In this document: positions 25,498-37,154 of the stretch, in pieces
Layout of the letters: the number at the start of each line of letters is the position of its first letter
Position numbering within the stretch: the first letter of the stretch is position 1
Assembly: GCF_000412635.1 (NCBI RefSeq)
Contig: NZ_ASTG01000005.1
Coordinates: 124,001-188,000, forward strand
Direction: 5' to 3'
DNA: 64,000 nucleotides
From: Sphingobium bisphenolivorans
Lineage (GTDB): Bacteria; Pseudomonadota; Alphaproteobacteria; Sphingomonadales; Sphingomonadaceae
Made by a program: the position numbers and the translations under genes
Notes under the pieces: generated by a model
The model's input: the letters and a program-made list of their open reading frames with translations, nothing else
What the model was told of the DNA's origin: nothing
Database searches by the model: none

Positions 25498-26718
25498 ATG
25501 GGCCGCATCATCGGAAAAATCGCGAAGGGGCTGGGGCTTACGCTCTTGTTCCTCGTCATCGCCGCCTGTCTGGCGATCACCATCGTTCCGCCCTTCCTTG
25601 ACCGCATCTATTATGAGGGGCCGGTCAGCTCTCATTATGATGGGGCCCGCTTCTTCAATCCAGACGGGGAAATCCAGTTTTCGGCCCCGCCGGGCAGCAA
25701 CCGGCGCGGTTTCATCGCGCGGTGGCTGATGGGGCGGGACGATCGTCCGTCATGGCCCGATGCGGTCGCGGTGAAGCCGACGCGCCCCTCCCCTTTCGCG
25801 GCCCCGCGCGGCATGGTCGCGACCTGGGTCGGTCATGCGACGGTGCTGGTGCAGGCGGCGGGCATCAACATCCTCACCGATCCAATCTGGTCGGACTATG
25901 CCAGCCCCTTTCCCCCGCTCGGACCCAGGCGGGTGGCGGAGCCGGGCATCCGCTTTGACGACCTGCCGAAGATCGACCTCATCATCATCAGCCACAATCA
26001 TTACGACCATCTCGATATCCCGACGCTGAAACGTCTGTGGGAACGGGACCAGCCCAGGATCGTGACAAGCCTCGGCAACGACACGCTGCTGCGGGACAAC
26101 GGCATCCCCGCCACCGCGCTCGACTGGGGCCAGTCCGTGAGCGGGGCGGCGCTCAATGGCCTCGGCACGCAGACGGTCATCCAGTGCGAGAATTACGAGC
26201 ATTGCCCCGACTATCGCGTCCATGTGCTGCGCAACCATCATTGGAGCAGCCGCTGGATGACCGACCGCAGCCGCGCACTCTGGTCGAGCTTCGTCATCCA
26301 GACGCGGGCGGGCAACATCTTCTTCGCGGGCGACACGGGCGCCGGCGACATGGCTTGGCCAGAGGAAGCGGCGCGGCTGGGGCCGATCAGGCTGGCGATG
26401 ATCCCGATCGGCGCCTTCCGCTTCTATCCGGGACAGATGCGGTCGGACTCGCACATCGGGCCGGAGGATGCGGTTCGCGTGTTCGAAAAGCTGAACGCGG
26501 CGACGGCTATTCCCATCCATTGGGGCACTTTCCGCCTGTCCTACGAACAATGGAGCACCCCGCCCCGCATGCTGGAGCTGTTCCTGCGCTGCAAGGGGAT
26601 CGAGCGGCGGCGCTTTGCCCCACTCAGGATCGGGCAATCGATCCAGGTGCCCGGCTATACGCCCGTGCCGCGCGGCGAGAAACACTGCGACCGCCGCGCG
26701 ATCACCGCGCTGAAATAG
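25498..26718 (+). CDS. Membrane-anchored MBL-fold hydrolase, NAPE-PLD/UlaG-like
   Basis: A 406-residue protein with one N-terminal membrane helix (residues 11-33) and a metallo-beta-lactamase domain. The metal motif is SHNHYDHLD (H166, H168, D170, H171), with further ligands in RNHHWSSR, the GDTG loop and IHWGTF. The sequence VGHATVLVQ followed by ILTDPIWSDYASP is the pattern of the N-acylphosphatidylethanolamine phospholipase D-like group. The substrate is unknown; a lipid or phosphodiester is plausible. It probably sits on the periplasmic face. It follows the DMT transporter by 66 bp. Confidence 0.85.
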   Translation: MGRIIGKIAKGLGLTLLFLVIAACLAITIVPPFLDRIYYEGPVSSHYDGARFFNPDGEIQFSAPPGSNRRGFIARWLMGRDDRPSWPDAVAVKPTRPSPFAAPRGMVATWVGHATVLVQAAGINILTDPIWSDYASPFPPLGPRRVAEPGIRFDDLPKIDLIIISHNHYDHLDIPTLKRLWERDQPRIVTSLGNDTLLRDNGIPATALDWGQSVSGAALNGLGTQTVIQCENYEHCPDYRVHVLRNHHWSSRWMTDRSRALWSSFVIQTRAGNIFFAGDTGAGDMAWPEEAARLGPIRLAMIPIGAFRFYPGQMRSDSHIGPEDAVRVFEKLNAATAIPIHWGTFRLSYEQWSTPPRMLELFLRCKGIERRRFAPLRIGQSIQVPGYTPVPRGEKHCDRRAITALK

Positions 26719-26745
26719 GGAGCAAGCCTGCCTTGGCGACAAGCG

Positions 26746-27216
26746 TCAGCGAGCGCCTGCCCCCATCATCGCGCGGTAATTGGCGGGTGTCATGGCGGCG
26801 AGATACTCCGCCTGCATCTCCTGGGTGAGCAGTTCCACCATCTGCCGCCCTTCGATCCACAACTCGATGACGCCAAAGGCCCCGCCGCGCTTGCGATATT
26901 TGGCTGGCCACCCCTCACGCGCGGCGATGGCGAGCACCTCATCCTGGCTGAGCGGCGTGGCGATGGCGGCGTGCGTCGCGGTGAAGCGGGTCTGGCCGGT
27001 CCGCTCGCCGAAACTGTCGGCATCGCCCTCCGCCTCCCGCAATACGGTGTCGATCGGATAGACTTCGATCGCGGTGCCGCGATCATCCCGGGCCAGCGCA
27101 ATCCAGCTGCCGGGCGTGACCGGCGGGAAAGGATGAGCCTCCCCCCGCCAGAATTCGGCGATCACCTCGGCAACATGCTGCGGCTCCTGCGCCGCGATCG
27201 AGAGATGGAACAGCAT
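26746..27216 (-). CDS. Hypothetical protein, possible VOC fold
   Basis: A 156-residue soluble protein. The start LFHLSIAAQEPQHVAEVIAEFWRGEAHPF and the later WIALARDDRGTAIEVYP resemble the first repeat of vicinal-oxygen-chelate (glyoxalase/dioxygenase) proteins, and HAAIATPLSQDEVLAIAAREGW resembles the second. No full metal triad can be confirmed, so the enzyme class is not claimed. It is a single gene between the hydrolase (+) and the DUF3617 lipoprotein (-). Confidence 0.6.
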   Translation of the reverse strand: MLFHLSIAAQEPQHVAEVIAEFWRGEAHPFPPVTPGSWIALARDDRGTAIEVYPIDTVLREAEGDADSFGERTGQTRFTATHAAIATPLSQDEVLAIAAREGWPAKYRKRGGAFGVIELWIEGRQMVELLTQEMQAEYLAAMTPANYRAMMGAGAR

Positions 27217-27325
27217 GGAAAACCCCTTCCCTGACGAGCGGGCGGATTATCGCACAAAGGCGCGGCGGCGCATTGGAGATTTCGGACCGAACCGTGCCCC
27301 GCAAGGATTAGCCCGGCCCGACAGA

Positions 27326-27823
27326 TCAGGCCTTGCTGCACTCCCCGGCGCGCTTGCCGGTCACATCATGGGTAGTGCGCAGCACGGGGCTGCCGCCCTC
27401 CGTCTTGGTCGTGGTGCTGCCCAGTGTCAGCGTGTCGGCAGTGAAATTGCCCTCCAGCACGATTTCCGACGTGCCCTTGCCGGATGTGCAGGCCAGGGTG
27501 GCGATCAGCCGGCCCTTGCGGATCAGCTTGTCCTTATAGGTGCAGTTCTTGCCCTCTTCCCCGGCGAGCGCATTGGCATCCGGGGAGCCCGTTGCATCGA
27601 CGGCGATGCAGACCTTGTCTTCGCTTACTTCCTTAAGGGCGGCCTGATATTCGGCCGGGGTCACGGTGGGTGTGTTATAGCCGGTGGTCTTGCGGGTCAG
27701 CGTCCACTCGCCGCCTTTCATGATGACCGGCGCTTCGACGGCTTCGGCTGTAGGTTCAGCCTGTTCCCCGCATGCGGCAAGACCCAAAGCAAGCGGCAGC
27801 GCCGCCAGCGCGTATTTCTGCAT
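27326..27823 (-). CDS. DUF3617 family lipoprotein
   Basis: A 165-residue protein with a lipoprotein signal (lipobox LGLAAC, Cys18). The mature part follows the DUF3617 pattern: GGEWTLTRKTTGYN, a cysteine in KVCIAVD, KNCTYKD, then a strand with Cys in TLACTSGKG, and a final GECSKA. The four mature cysteines probably form two disulfides. The function is unknown. A second, diverged member lies 345 bp upstream on the same strand, past the HNH gene. Confidence 0.82.
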   Translation of the reverse strand: MQKYALAALPLALGLAACGEQAEPTAEAVEAPVIMKGGEWTLTRKTTGYNTPTVTPAEYQAALKEVSEDKVCIAVDATGSPDANALAGEEGKNCTYKDKLIRKGRLIATLACTSGKGTSEIVLEGNFTADTLTLGSTTTKTEGGSPVLRTTHDVTGKRAGECSKA

Positions 27824-27895
27824 AACCTCTCCCCTGTTCTCTGTCGGAACGAACGAAGGCTCGCGCCAAGTCGTGCAAAGAGCAAGAGGAATTTT

Positions 27896-28171
27896 CTAGC
27901 GCTTCCGATGGGTCGGGGCATGGAAGTCGGGCGGCTTGCCTGCGATCCAGCCGAGGAAGCGCGCCACGGCCGGGTGCGCCCGCAAGGCCGCGACGTCGCC
28001 CTGCACGCGGGCTAGCTCGGCATTGCCGAGGTTCGCATGGATCGTCCGATGGCAGATCGGATGGACCGGCACCGTGTCGCGCCCTCCCCGGCTCTTGGGC
28101 ACGGGATGATGCCATTCGATCCGCCTGCCCAGCGTCCGGCCGCAGAGCCAGCACGCCGGGCCATCGCTCAT
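27896..28171 (-). CDS. HNH endonuclease-like protein
   Basis: A 91-residue protein made almost entirely of an HNH zinc module: CxxC at C7/C10, EWHHPVPKSRGG with H21-H22, then HPICHRTIHA with C40 and H45. HNH proteins cut or nick DNA; the target is unknown. I place the start at ATG 28171 because it overlaps the DUF3617 stop as ATGA (28168-28171), the coupling seen elsewhere in this window. An upstream in-frame start inside the DUF3617 gene is also possible. Confidence 0.8.
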   Translation of the reverse strand: MSDGPACWLCGRTLGRRIEWHHPVPKSRGGRDTVPVHPICHRTIHANLGNAELARVQGDVAALRAHPAVARFLGWIAGKPPDFHAPTHRKR

Positions 28172-28704
28172 TTGGCCGCGCAGGTCGAGCCGGTCCACTT
28201 GCCCGACGTCTTTGCCTTCATGCTCATGTTCATGCCATTGGGCGCGCCGACCATCTTCATGTCCATGTGCATTGCATAGCTTTCGGGCCCGTAGTCACCG
28301 GTCATGACGGCGTTCATCGTCCCGCCCTGCGACTTGCAGCTGATCTCGCCCTTCACGGAGCCGCCGCTGGCGTCGAACCCCTTGTAGGTGCAGTCCTTAT
28401 TCTCTTGCCCTGAGAACATCTTGCCGCTGGGGTTGGCCGCTTCTTCGGGGGTCACGCAATAGCGCATCGAGGTGCGGCTCATCATCTTCTTCATCTGGTC
28501 TTTCATCTGCGCACCGCCAGCCGGCATGTTCGGCATGTCGATGTCGGTCAGCTCGTAAGCACCCTCCCACTGGCCAGGCTTCAGCTGGACCTTCTGCACC
28601 TCCTGCCGGACCTCTTCGCGCGTCTGCGGCTCATTGGATCGTTTCTCCCCGCACGATGCGACCAAAGCCGTCGCAGCCACCAAACCCAGCAGCATCTTGA
28701 CCAT
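28168..28704 (-). CDS. DUF3617 family lipoprotein
   Basis: A 178-residue protein with a lipobox LVASC (Cys17 region) and a DUF3617 mature part: [50 protein letters not shown] and a C-terminal STCAAK. The middle is unusually Met-rich ([19 protein letters not shown]). ATG 28704 lies six bases after GGGAGG; ATG 28710 would abut that site, so 28704 is preferred. It is divergent from uvrB and translationally coupled to the HNH gene by a four-base overlap. Confidence 0.83.
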   Translation of the reverse strand: MVKMLLGLVAATALVASCGEKRSNEPQTREEVRQEVQKVQLKPGQWEGAYELTDIDMPNMPAGGAQMKDQMKKMMSRTSMRYCVTPEEAANPSGKMFSGQENKDCTYKGFDASGGSVKGEISCKSQGGTMNAVMTGDYGPESYAMHMDMKMVGAPNGMNMSMKAKTSGKWTGSTCAAK

Positions 28705-28755
28705 GAACATCCTCCCTGTTGCACCCCGCTTGCGGCGGAACCATATCAAGCGGCG

Positions 28756-30939
<2,184 letters not shown>

Positions 30940-30970
30940 TCGATCACTGATGCGGGCCGGTTAAGAGCGT

Positions 30971-30998
30971 CCGTGTTCCTGCGGAGACAGGAGCACGG
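30971..30998. repeat. Extragenic palindrome between uvrB and the GGDEF-EAL gene
   Basis: CCGTGTTCCTG pairs with CAGGAGCACGG over 11 bp with one wobble, loop CGGAGA. The CTCCTG/CAGGAG core is shared with the element at 44121-44184. It lies between convergent genes and may serve as a transcript end, though no T-run follows. Confidence 0.75.
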
Positions 30999-31010
30999 CG
31001 CCCCTGATCG

Positions 31011-33617
31011 CTACGACGCTACGGCACGCGGCATCGCGTTGAGCCGGGCAGCGTCAGCCGACTGCACGAACTCCACCCCCATGCGGTCATCCTTCGACCA
31101 GCGCGCGACGGCATTCATCATCTGTCCGTTGCCCAGATCGATGGCGAAAAGCGTCCCTTCCGGCACGTTCCACAGCCCTTCCAGTTGACAGCCGGTATCC
31201 GATATATTGCGGACCCGCCCGGTATAGGCATGGCCCTCATGATGAACGGTCACCGTGCGCAGCATCGTCCGGCGCGCGGGGCGGCTGGACAGGAAGCCCT
31301 GCGGAGCGACTGTCATGCCCTGCTCGCTTTGGCGCGCCAGCACATCCGCCGCCGGCAATGGCCGGCCATAGACATAGCCCTGGATATGGCTGCACCCGAG
31401 CTGACGGATGAGCGCCAGTTCGTCCTGCGTTTCCGCCCCTTCCGCCGTGGTATCCATGCCCAGCGCTTCAGCGAGGCTGACGATCGCCTTGATGATGGCG
31501 CTGTTCCGGCTGCCCTTGATCGCTGCGCCGCGCACGAAGCTTTGATCGATCTTGATCTTGTCGAACGGCGCTTTCTTCAGATAGCCGAGCGAGGAATAGC
31601 CGGTGCCGAAATCGTCCAGCGCAAGGCGGACGCCCAGCGCCTTCAGTCGCGAGAACATCGAGTCCGTGCCGTCATCATCGTTCAGGAAAACGCTTTCGGT
31701 AATTTCCAGCTCAAGGCGCGCGGGTGCAAGTTGCGCCCCGGCAAGCGCGCTCATGACGGTCGAAGGCAGGTTTCGATTGGCGAACTGGATCGGTGAGACG
31801 TTGACGGCCACCCTTATGCCTTCGTCCCACTGCGCCGCGTCACGGCAGGCGGTGCGCAACACCCAATCGCCGATCGGGCCGATCAGCCCGCTGTCCTCCG
31901 CGATCGGCACGAACAGGGCGGGAGAGATAGGGCCACGCACCGGATGCTCCCAGCGGAGCAGCGCCTCATAGCCGGTGATCCGCTCGGTCTTGGACGACAC
32001 CACGGGCTGATAGACGAGGTGCAACCCATCCTGAACCAGCGCCTTGCGCAGATCCTCCTCCAACTGGCGGCGATCTTCGGCATCGGCATGCATTTCCGGT
32101 GAGAAGAAACGGTGTACGCCGCGCCCGCCGCCCTTGGCCGCATAGAGTGCCAGATCGGCATTGCGGATCAGGGCGTCGGCGGTCACGCCGTCCTGCGGGC
32201 AGAGCGAGATACCGATCGACACGCCGATGACCACCGCCGTGCCCTCGACCGTATAGGGCTGGGAGACATCCGCGATGATCGCGCGGGCGAGATGGTCGAG
32301 CTGGACCTTGTTGGGGGGCGCCGGTAGCAGAATCTTGAACTCGTCGCCGCCCTGCCGGCCTACGAGCCCGCGATCGCCGACTACGCGGCGAATACGCTCG
32401 CTCACCTGGCGCAGCAAGGCGTCGCCTGCGGGATGCCCGAGCGTGTCGTTCACCGTCTTGAACCGATCGAGATCGAGCATCATCAGCGTGCATTCGCGCG
32501 GCTGGCCGTTCCTGCCCGCCACCGCCTGCTCCAGCGAGCGCATCATCTGCACGCGATTGGCGAGGCCGGTCAGCGCGTCATATTGCGCGAGCCGCGTCAC
32601 TTCGGCCTGGCTGCGGCGCATTTCAGTAAGATCGGTCCCGCTGCCGCGAAAGCCATGGAACTGGCCGAAGTCATTGAACACCGGCTGGCCAGAAATCGAC
32701 CACCAGCGCTCATCCTTTGCCATCGCCGCCCTGACGGCGATATCGGAAAAGCCTGTGCGGGCCGACAGGTGGAACCCTAGCGTGCGTTCGCCATCACCCT
32801 CCTGCGGATCGCCGGGGCGGATGATCTCCGTAATCGGGCCGCCGATCAGCGTATCGCTGGTACGATCCAGCGTGCGCGCCAGCGTCTCGGAAATATAAGT
32901 GATGCAACCGTGACGGTCGGTTTCCCAGAACCAGCCTCGGCCCGACTGCTCATATTCGTGGAGCAGCCGGTCGGACCGCTGCGCGCGCAAGTCTCGCTGG
33001 TAGAGGAGCGCGGCGCGGCTCATGTCGGCATTGGCCTGGCGGAGAGCTGCCACCATGATGGCAGCGATGCAGCTGATGAGCAGGCCCACCTGCGCGAAGT
33101 CCGCGCCATGCGCGAGTGAGGCGATGAGGAGGCCAAGGAAATAGGCCACCCCCAACAGACGCCGGTCGCCGAAAATCGCCACGGCCATCAGCGCCACCGC
33201 CATTTCCGCCGCCAGATTGCGCGACAAGGCGCCCTCGATCAGCGAAGGGCCGAGCATCAGGCTGAAGGTCAGGCCGGAGAGCAGCACCAGCGGCAGCATC
33301 ATCCATTTCTGATGATGGGGGCGTTGCCGTTGAAACCACACGCGGCGCGGCAGGACGATGGCGATGCCGTCAACCAGCAACATCGCGATCATCGCCGCGC
33401 CGTGGGCGACATTGCCGGGATCGTAGAAGGATACATGCAGCAGTGCCGTGATGCACAGCTTGCCGAGCAGGATCAGCGGCCAGAGCCGCGCGATATGGAC
33501 GAAATTGGCGGCAACCCAGGAAGCATCGACATCAGCCCCGCCCTCTGCCAGCCCGAGGGCCATGACAAGGCCGGTCGATCGATGCAATTCAGCCGGATTC
33601 GCGCGCAAGGAAGTCAT
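31011..33617 (-). CDS. Membrane GGDEF-EAL protein with PAS and C-terminal PilZ domain
   Basis: An 868-residue cyclic di-GMP enzyme. Order: about seven membrane helices (45-195), a PAS sensor (220-330), GGDEF (340-500, intact motif GGDEF at 423-427), EAL (520-770, EALLRW at 551-556 and DDFGTGYSSL at 668-677), and a PilZ domain (783-853, RRTMLR and NISDTG). Both catalytic signatures look intact, so it may make and break c-di-GMP and also bind it through PilZ. The membrane part resembles MASE-type sensors, but I cannot assign the type. The gene is followed by the palindrome at 30971-30998. Confidence 0.92.
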   Translation of the reverse strand: MTSLRANPAELHRSTGLVMALGLAEGGADVDASWVAANFVHIARLWPLILLGKLCITALLHVSFYDPGNVAHGAAMIAMLLVDGIAIVLPRRVWFQRQRPHHQKWMMLPLVLLSGLTFSLMLGPSLIEGALSRNLAAEMAVALMAVAIFGDRRLLGVAYFLGLLIASLAHGADFAQVGLLISCIAAIMVAALRQANADMSRAALLYQRDLRAQRSDRLLHEYEQSGRGWFWETDRHGCITYISETLARTLDRTSDTLIGGPITEIIRPGDPQEGDGERTLGFHLSARTGFSDIAVRAAMAKDERWWSISGQPVFNDFGQFHGFRGSGTDLTEMRRSQAEVTRLAQYDALTGLANRVQMMRSLEQAVAGRNGQPRECTLMMLDLDRFKTVNDTLGHPAGDALLRQVSERIRRVVGDRGLVGRQGGDEFKILLPAPPNKVQLDHLARAIIADVSQPYTVEGTAVVIGVSIGISLCPQDGVTADALIRNADLALYAAKGGGRGVHRFFSPEMHADAEDRRQLEEDLRKALVQDGLHLVYQPVVSSKTERITGYEALLRWEHPVRGPISPALFVPIAEDSGLIGPIGDWVLRTACRDAAQWDEGIRVAVNVSPIQFANRNLPSTVMSALAGAQLAPARLELEITESVFLNDDDGTDSMFSRLKALGVRLALDDFGTGYSSLGYLKKAPFDKIKIDQSFVRGAAIKGSRNSAIIKAIVSLAEALGMDTTAEGAETQDELALIRQLGCSHIQGYVYGRPLPAADVLARQSEQGMTVAPQGFLSSRPARRTMLRTVTVHHEGHAYTGRVRNISDTGCQLEGLWNVPEGTLFAIDLGNGQMMNAVARWSKDDRMGVEFVQSADAARLNAMPRAVAS

Positions 33618-33736
33618 GGGATCCCTGCGTAAGGACGAGTTATTGAAAGATGCTTACGCTTCGTGGCGGGGGTTCAGGGCGTAGAGCTGGGGGGTTCCCG
33701 CTTTTACTATCGTGGCACCAATCCCATGATGTTCTT

Positions 33737-33826
33737 GGTCCCCCGGACTGGAGCCGGGGTCCGGCTACCTTGATCGGGCCGATTGGAACGGAAGAAAGCG
33801 GGACCCCGGGTCAGGCCCGCAGTCAC
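33737..33826. repeat. Extragenic palindrome, GACCCGGG family
   Basis: On the minus strand it reads GTGACTGCGGGCCTGACCCGGGGTCCCGC and pairs imperfectly with GGTCCCCCGGACTGGAGCCGGGG. It is related to the element at 13701-13783. It fills most of the gap between dnaN and the GGDEF-EAL gene. Confidence 0.75.
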
Positions 33827-33857
33827 GCAACTTCTTCATTGAGAGCTCAGGTAGTCC

Positions 33858-34970
33858 TTACACCCGCATCGGCATCAGCACGTAGAGCGCCGGGCTGCGA
33901 TCATTCTCCCGGATCAGCGTCGGCGCGGCGGCATCGGCGAGATGCAACTCCACCAGATCGCTGTCGATCTGGCCCAGAATGTCGAGCAGATAGCGCGCAT
34001 TGAAGCCGATGTCGAAGCCCTCACCCTGGAACGCGCCAGGGACTTCCTCAGCCGCCGTGCCGTTTTCTGGGCTGGTGACGGACAGGACGATCTTGTCCCG
34101 CTCCAGCGTCATCTTGACGGCGCGGGTCTTTTCCGTGGCGATGGTGGCGACGCGGTCCACGCCTTCCTCGAAGCCGCGCGGATCAATCTTCAGCAGCTTG
34201 TCGTTAGCGGTCGGAATGACGCGGCTATAATCAGGGAAGGTGCCGTCGATCAGCTTGCTGGTCAGGATCGCGCTGCCGAGGCCGAAACGGATCTTGCTCG
34301 CCGAGAGCGAGATTGCGACCGAACCTTCGACCTCGTCCAGCAGCTTGCGCAGTTCGCCGATACACTTGCGGGGCACGATGATGCCCGGCATGCCATCGGC
34401 GCCGTCGGGCCGCGGCACGGTGACACGGGCGAGGCGGTGACCATCGGTGGCGGCCGCCTTCAGCACCGGCTGACCATCGTCCGAGACGTGGAAATAGATG
34501 CCGTTCAGATAATAGCGCGTCTCTTCGGTCGAGATGGCGAAGCGCGTCTTGTCGATGATCTGCTTGAGCGTCTCGGCCGGCAGTTCGAAGCTGGTCGGCA
34601 GGTCGCCTTCCGCGATCACCGGGAAGTCGTCGCGCGGCAGGGTCGACAGATTGAAACGGGCACGGCCGGCCTGGATCAGCATCTTGCCCTCGGCCGCGTG
34701 CAGCGACACCTGGCTGCCTTCGGGCAGTTTGCGGGCGATGTCGAACAGCGTATGGGCGCTGATCGTGGTCGCGCCGGGCTGCTCCACCTGCGCGGCGACG
34801 CTCTCGACGACCTGGAGATCAAGGTCGGTCGCCATCAGCTTGATGGCGCCATCGGCGGACGCCTCGATCAGCACATTGGACAGGATCGGGATCGTGTTGC
34901 GCCGCTCGACCACCGACTGGACGTGGCTGAGGCTCTTGAGCAGCGTTGCGCGTTCGATAGTGGCCTTCAT
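33858..34970 (-). CDS. dnaN: DNA polymerase III beta subunit (sliding clamp)
   Basis: The ring-shaped processivity clamp. The 370-residue chain begins MKATIERATLLKSLSHVQ and shows IPILSNVLIEA in domain 1 and the C-terminal YVLMPMRV, the typical MPMR ending. Length is normal. It is neither next to dnaA nor to recF, which lies about 11 kb away at 45701-46771; scattered replication genes are usual in alphaproteobacteria. It is divergent from the exported protein gene at 35124. Confidence 0.97.
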   Translation of the reverse strand: MKATIERATLLKSLSHVQSVVERRNTIPILSNVLIEASADGAIKLMATDLDLQVVESVAAQVEQPGATTISAHTLFDIARKLPEGSQVSLHAAEGKMLIQAGRARFNLSTLPRDDFPVIAEGDLPTSFELPAETLKQIIDKTRFAISTEETRYYLNGIYFHVSDDGQPVLKAAATDGHRLARVTVPRPDGADGMPGIIVPRKCIGELRKLLDEVEGSVAISLSASKIRFGLGSAILTSKLIDGTFPDYSRVIPTANDKLLKIDPRGFEEGVDRVATIATEKTRAVKMTLERDKIVLSVTSPENGTAAEEVPGAFQGEGFDIGFNARYLLDILGQIDSDLVELHLADAAAPTLIRENDRSPALYVLMPMRV

Positions 34971-35004
34971 GTCCCTGTTCTGTCCGTTTCTTTTTTAAGC
35001 CGAA

Positions 35005-35028
35005 GCCCGGATCAGGTCGAATCCGGGC
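35005..35028. repeat. Short inverted repeat upstream of dnaN
   Basis: A perfect 8-bp stem GCCCGGAT/ATCCGGGC with an 8-base loop, 35 bases upstream of the dnaN start, in the divergent promoter region. It may be an operator-like site or a small extragenic palindrome. Confidence 0.45.
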
Positions 35029-35123
35029 GACAATGATGGATGATCCTTCATAGCCGCTGTTGCGGTCTGGGCAAGCATTGGCTCGCGCTTTCGTCATGGC
35101 GCGGGGTTGCAAAAGGAGACAGG

Positions 35124-35633
35124 GTGCGCTTTGCCGGACCGATGAGACGCGCACTCAGCCTTGCCCTGCCCCTGCTGATCTTCGGCACGCTCTGCGGTAC
35201 AAGCGCGCATGCGCGGGATTCGCTGGGAATATTCGAAGCTTGGGGCGCGTTTCGCGATCCTGCCACCCCGCGCTGCTACGCCATCGCCATGCCCGTGGCG
35301 CGCGATCGTCAGGGTTTCGCCGCGATCGGCAGCTGGCCGCGGCGCCAGGTTCGCGGCCAGGTGCATTTTCGCCTCAGCCGTATGCGTTCGGAGGAGGCGC
35401 CGGTCATTCTGAGCATCGGCGACCGGCGCTTTCCACTGGTCGCGGGACAGGTCGATGCCTGGGCGCCCGATGCCCGGGCGGACGCCGCAATCGTCGCGGC
35501 GCTGCGTTCGGCCACCAGCATGAGCGTGCAGACGCGGGACGCGCGCGGGCGAGGCTTTGCGGATACTTATGCGCTGCGCGGCGCGGCGACGGCGATCGAT
35601 GCGGCGGCGCTGGGATGCGCGAGGACACGGTGA
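35124..35633 (+). CDS. Exported protein, IalB-like
   Basis: A 169-residue protein with a signal peptide (cleavage after AHA, near residue 30). The mature chain begins with FEAWGAFRD and has CYAIAMPVARD and later GQVHFRLSRM and SIGDRRFPLV, close to the pattern of invasion-associated locus B proteins, a family of small alphaproteobacterial exported proteins of unclear role. GTG 35124 is chosen because AGGAG at 35114-35118 is well spaced from it; ATG 35142 is too far from that site. Confidence 0.68.
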   Translation: MRFAGPMRRALSLALPLLIFGTLCGTSAHARDSLGIFEAWGAFRDPATPRCYAIAMPVARDRQGFAAIGSWPRRQVRGQVHFRLSRMRSEEAPVILSIGDRRFPLVAGQVDAWAPDARADAAIVAALRSATSMSVQTRDARGRGFADTYALRGAATAIDAAALGCARTR

Positions 35634-35810
35634 ATTATTCACGATGTGTTCCCGCGCGGGCAGGACCCGGGTTCAGACGGGGCGGATTCTCGAAGGGCGG
35701 GACTGGGCTCTCACGAGCCACTCGTCTCGTTCGGATGCCTTGCAGGAGCACGGGGGAGGCGGGCCGATCCTCCACTTCCAAAATCCCTGAAAATCGGCTA
35801 TGGGCGGGCC

Positions 35811-37070
35811 ATGCAGTCATCCGCTACGCCTCTCATGCCGATTCCCGGCGCTATCGATCCTGTGCCCGTGCCCCGCGCGGTGACGCCGCGTGAGGATGGG
35901 CGCGTCGATCTGATGGGGCTTTCGCGGCCGCAGATCAAGAGCGTGCTGGAGGAAGCGGGGCTCGACCAGAAGCAGGCAAAGCTGCGTTCCAAGCAGTTGT
36001 TCCACTGGCTTTACCATCGCGGGGAAACGGACTTCGACGCGATGACCGACCTTGCCAAGCCGATGCGCGGCTGGATGGCGGAGCGCTTTGTCGTTGGCCG
36101 GCCGCAGGTGGTGGAGGCTCAGGTGTCGAGCGACGGTACGCGCAAATGGCTGCTGCGGTCCGACGACGGGCAGGATTATGAGATGGTGTTCATCCCGGAC
36201 GCCGATCGCGGGACCCTCTGCGTGTCCAGCCAAGTGGGTTGCACGCTCAACTGCCGCTTCTGCCATACCGGCACGATGCGGCTGGTGCGCAATCTGACGC
36301 CGGGCGAGATTGTCGGGCAGGTCATGCTGGCGCGCGATGCGCTGGGGGAGTGGCCCAAGGGCAGCATGGCGTCGGCCAATGACGATGAAGCGGACGATGC
36401 GTCGCAATATAGCAGCGACGGGCGAATGCTGACCAATATCGTGATGATGGGGATGGGCGAGCCGCTTTATAATTTCGACCATGTGCGCGATGCTCTCAAG
36501 GTCGTGATGGACGGCGACGGCCTGGCGCTATCGAAGCGGCGGATCACGCTGTCTACGTCAGGCGTGGTGCCGATGATGGCGCGCGCGGGCGAGGAAATCG
36601 GTGTGAACCTCGCCGTGTCGCTGCACGCGGTGACCAAGGATGTGCGCGACGAGCTGGTCCCGCTCAACAAGAAATACGGCATCGAGCAGCTGTTGCAGGC
36701 CTGCGCCGACTATCCCGGCGCGAATAATGCGCGGCGCATCACCTTCGAATATGTCATGATCAGGGACAAGAATGACAGTGACGAGGATGCGCGCGAGCTG
36801 GTTCGCCTGATCCGCCAATTCAAGCTGCCTGCAAAGGTCAACCTCATTCCCTTCAATCCCTGGCCGGGCACCGACTATGAATGTTCCACGCCGGAGCGCA
36901 TCAGGCGCTTTTCCGACATCGTGTTCGAGGGCGGCATTTCCGCGCCGGTGCGCACGCCTCGCGGACGCGACATCATGGCGGCCTGCGGGCAGCTGAAATC
37001 CGCCAGCGAGAAGAAGAGCCGCGCCGAGCTGGACCGGCTGGCGGCGGAGAAGCAGGCAGCGCTCGGATAA
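35811..37070 (+). CDS. rlmN: Dual-specificity RNA methyltransferase RlmN
   Basis: A radical SAM enzyme that methylates C2 of A2503 in 23S rRNA and of A37 in some tRNAs. In 419 residues the cluster motif CxxxCxxC is C144/C148/C151. The two mechanistic cysteines correspond to C137 and C392, and MGMGEP is the SAM-binding motif. Residues ~182-206 form an acidic insert ([14 protein letters not shown]) between strands. ATG 35811 gives the usual N-terminus. A terminator follows at 37108-37138. Confidence 0.95.
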   Translation: MQSSATPLMPIPGAIDPVPVPRAVTPREDGRVDLMGLSRPQIKSVLEEAGLDQKQAKLRSKQLFHWLYHRGETDFDAMTDLAKPMRGWMAERFVVGRPQVVEAQVSSDGTRKWLLRSDDGQDYEMVFIPDADRGTLCVSSQVGCTLNCRFCHTGTMRLVRNLTPGEIVGQVMLARDALGEWPKGSMASANDDEADDASQYSSDGRMLTNIVMMGMGEPLYNFDHVRDALKVVMDGDGLALSKRRITLSTSGVVPMMARAGEEIGVNLAVSLHAVTKDVRDELVPLNKKYGIEQLLQACADYPGANNARRITFEYVMIRDKNDSDEDARELVRLIRQFKLPAKVNLIPFNPWPGTDYECSTPERIRRFSDIVFEGGISAPVRTPRGRDIMAACGQLKSASEKKSRAELDRLAAEKQAALG

Positions 37071-37107
37071 GGGCTTCAGACATAAGCGCCTTCGGGCGCT
37101 GGTGGAG

Positions 37108-37138
37108 GCTCCGTCAGCGATGGCGGGGCTTTTCTTTT
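37108..37138 (+). terminator. Rho-independent terminator of rlmN
   Basis: GCTCCGTCA pairs with TGGCGGGGC (two G-U pairs), loop GCGA, followed by TTTTCTTTT. A separate small hairpin with a TTCG loop (AGCGCC/GGCGCT) lies just before it. Confidence 0.75.
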
Positions 37139-37154
37139 GGGATGGCGAGGCGAG

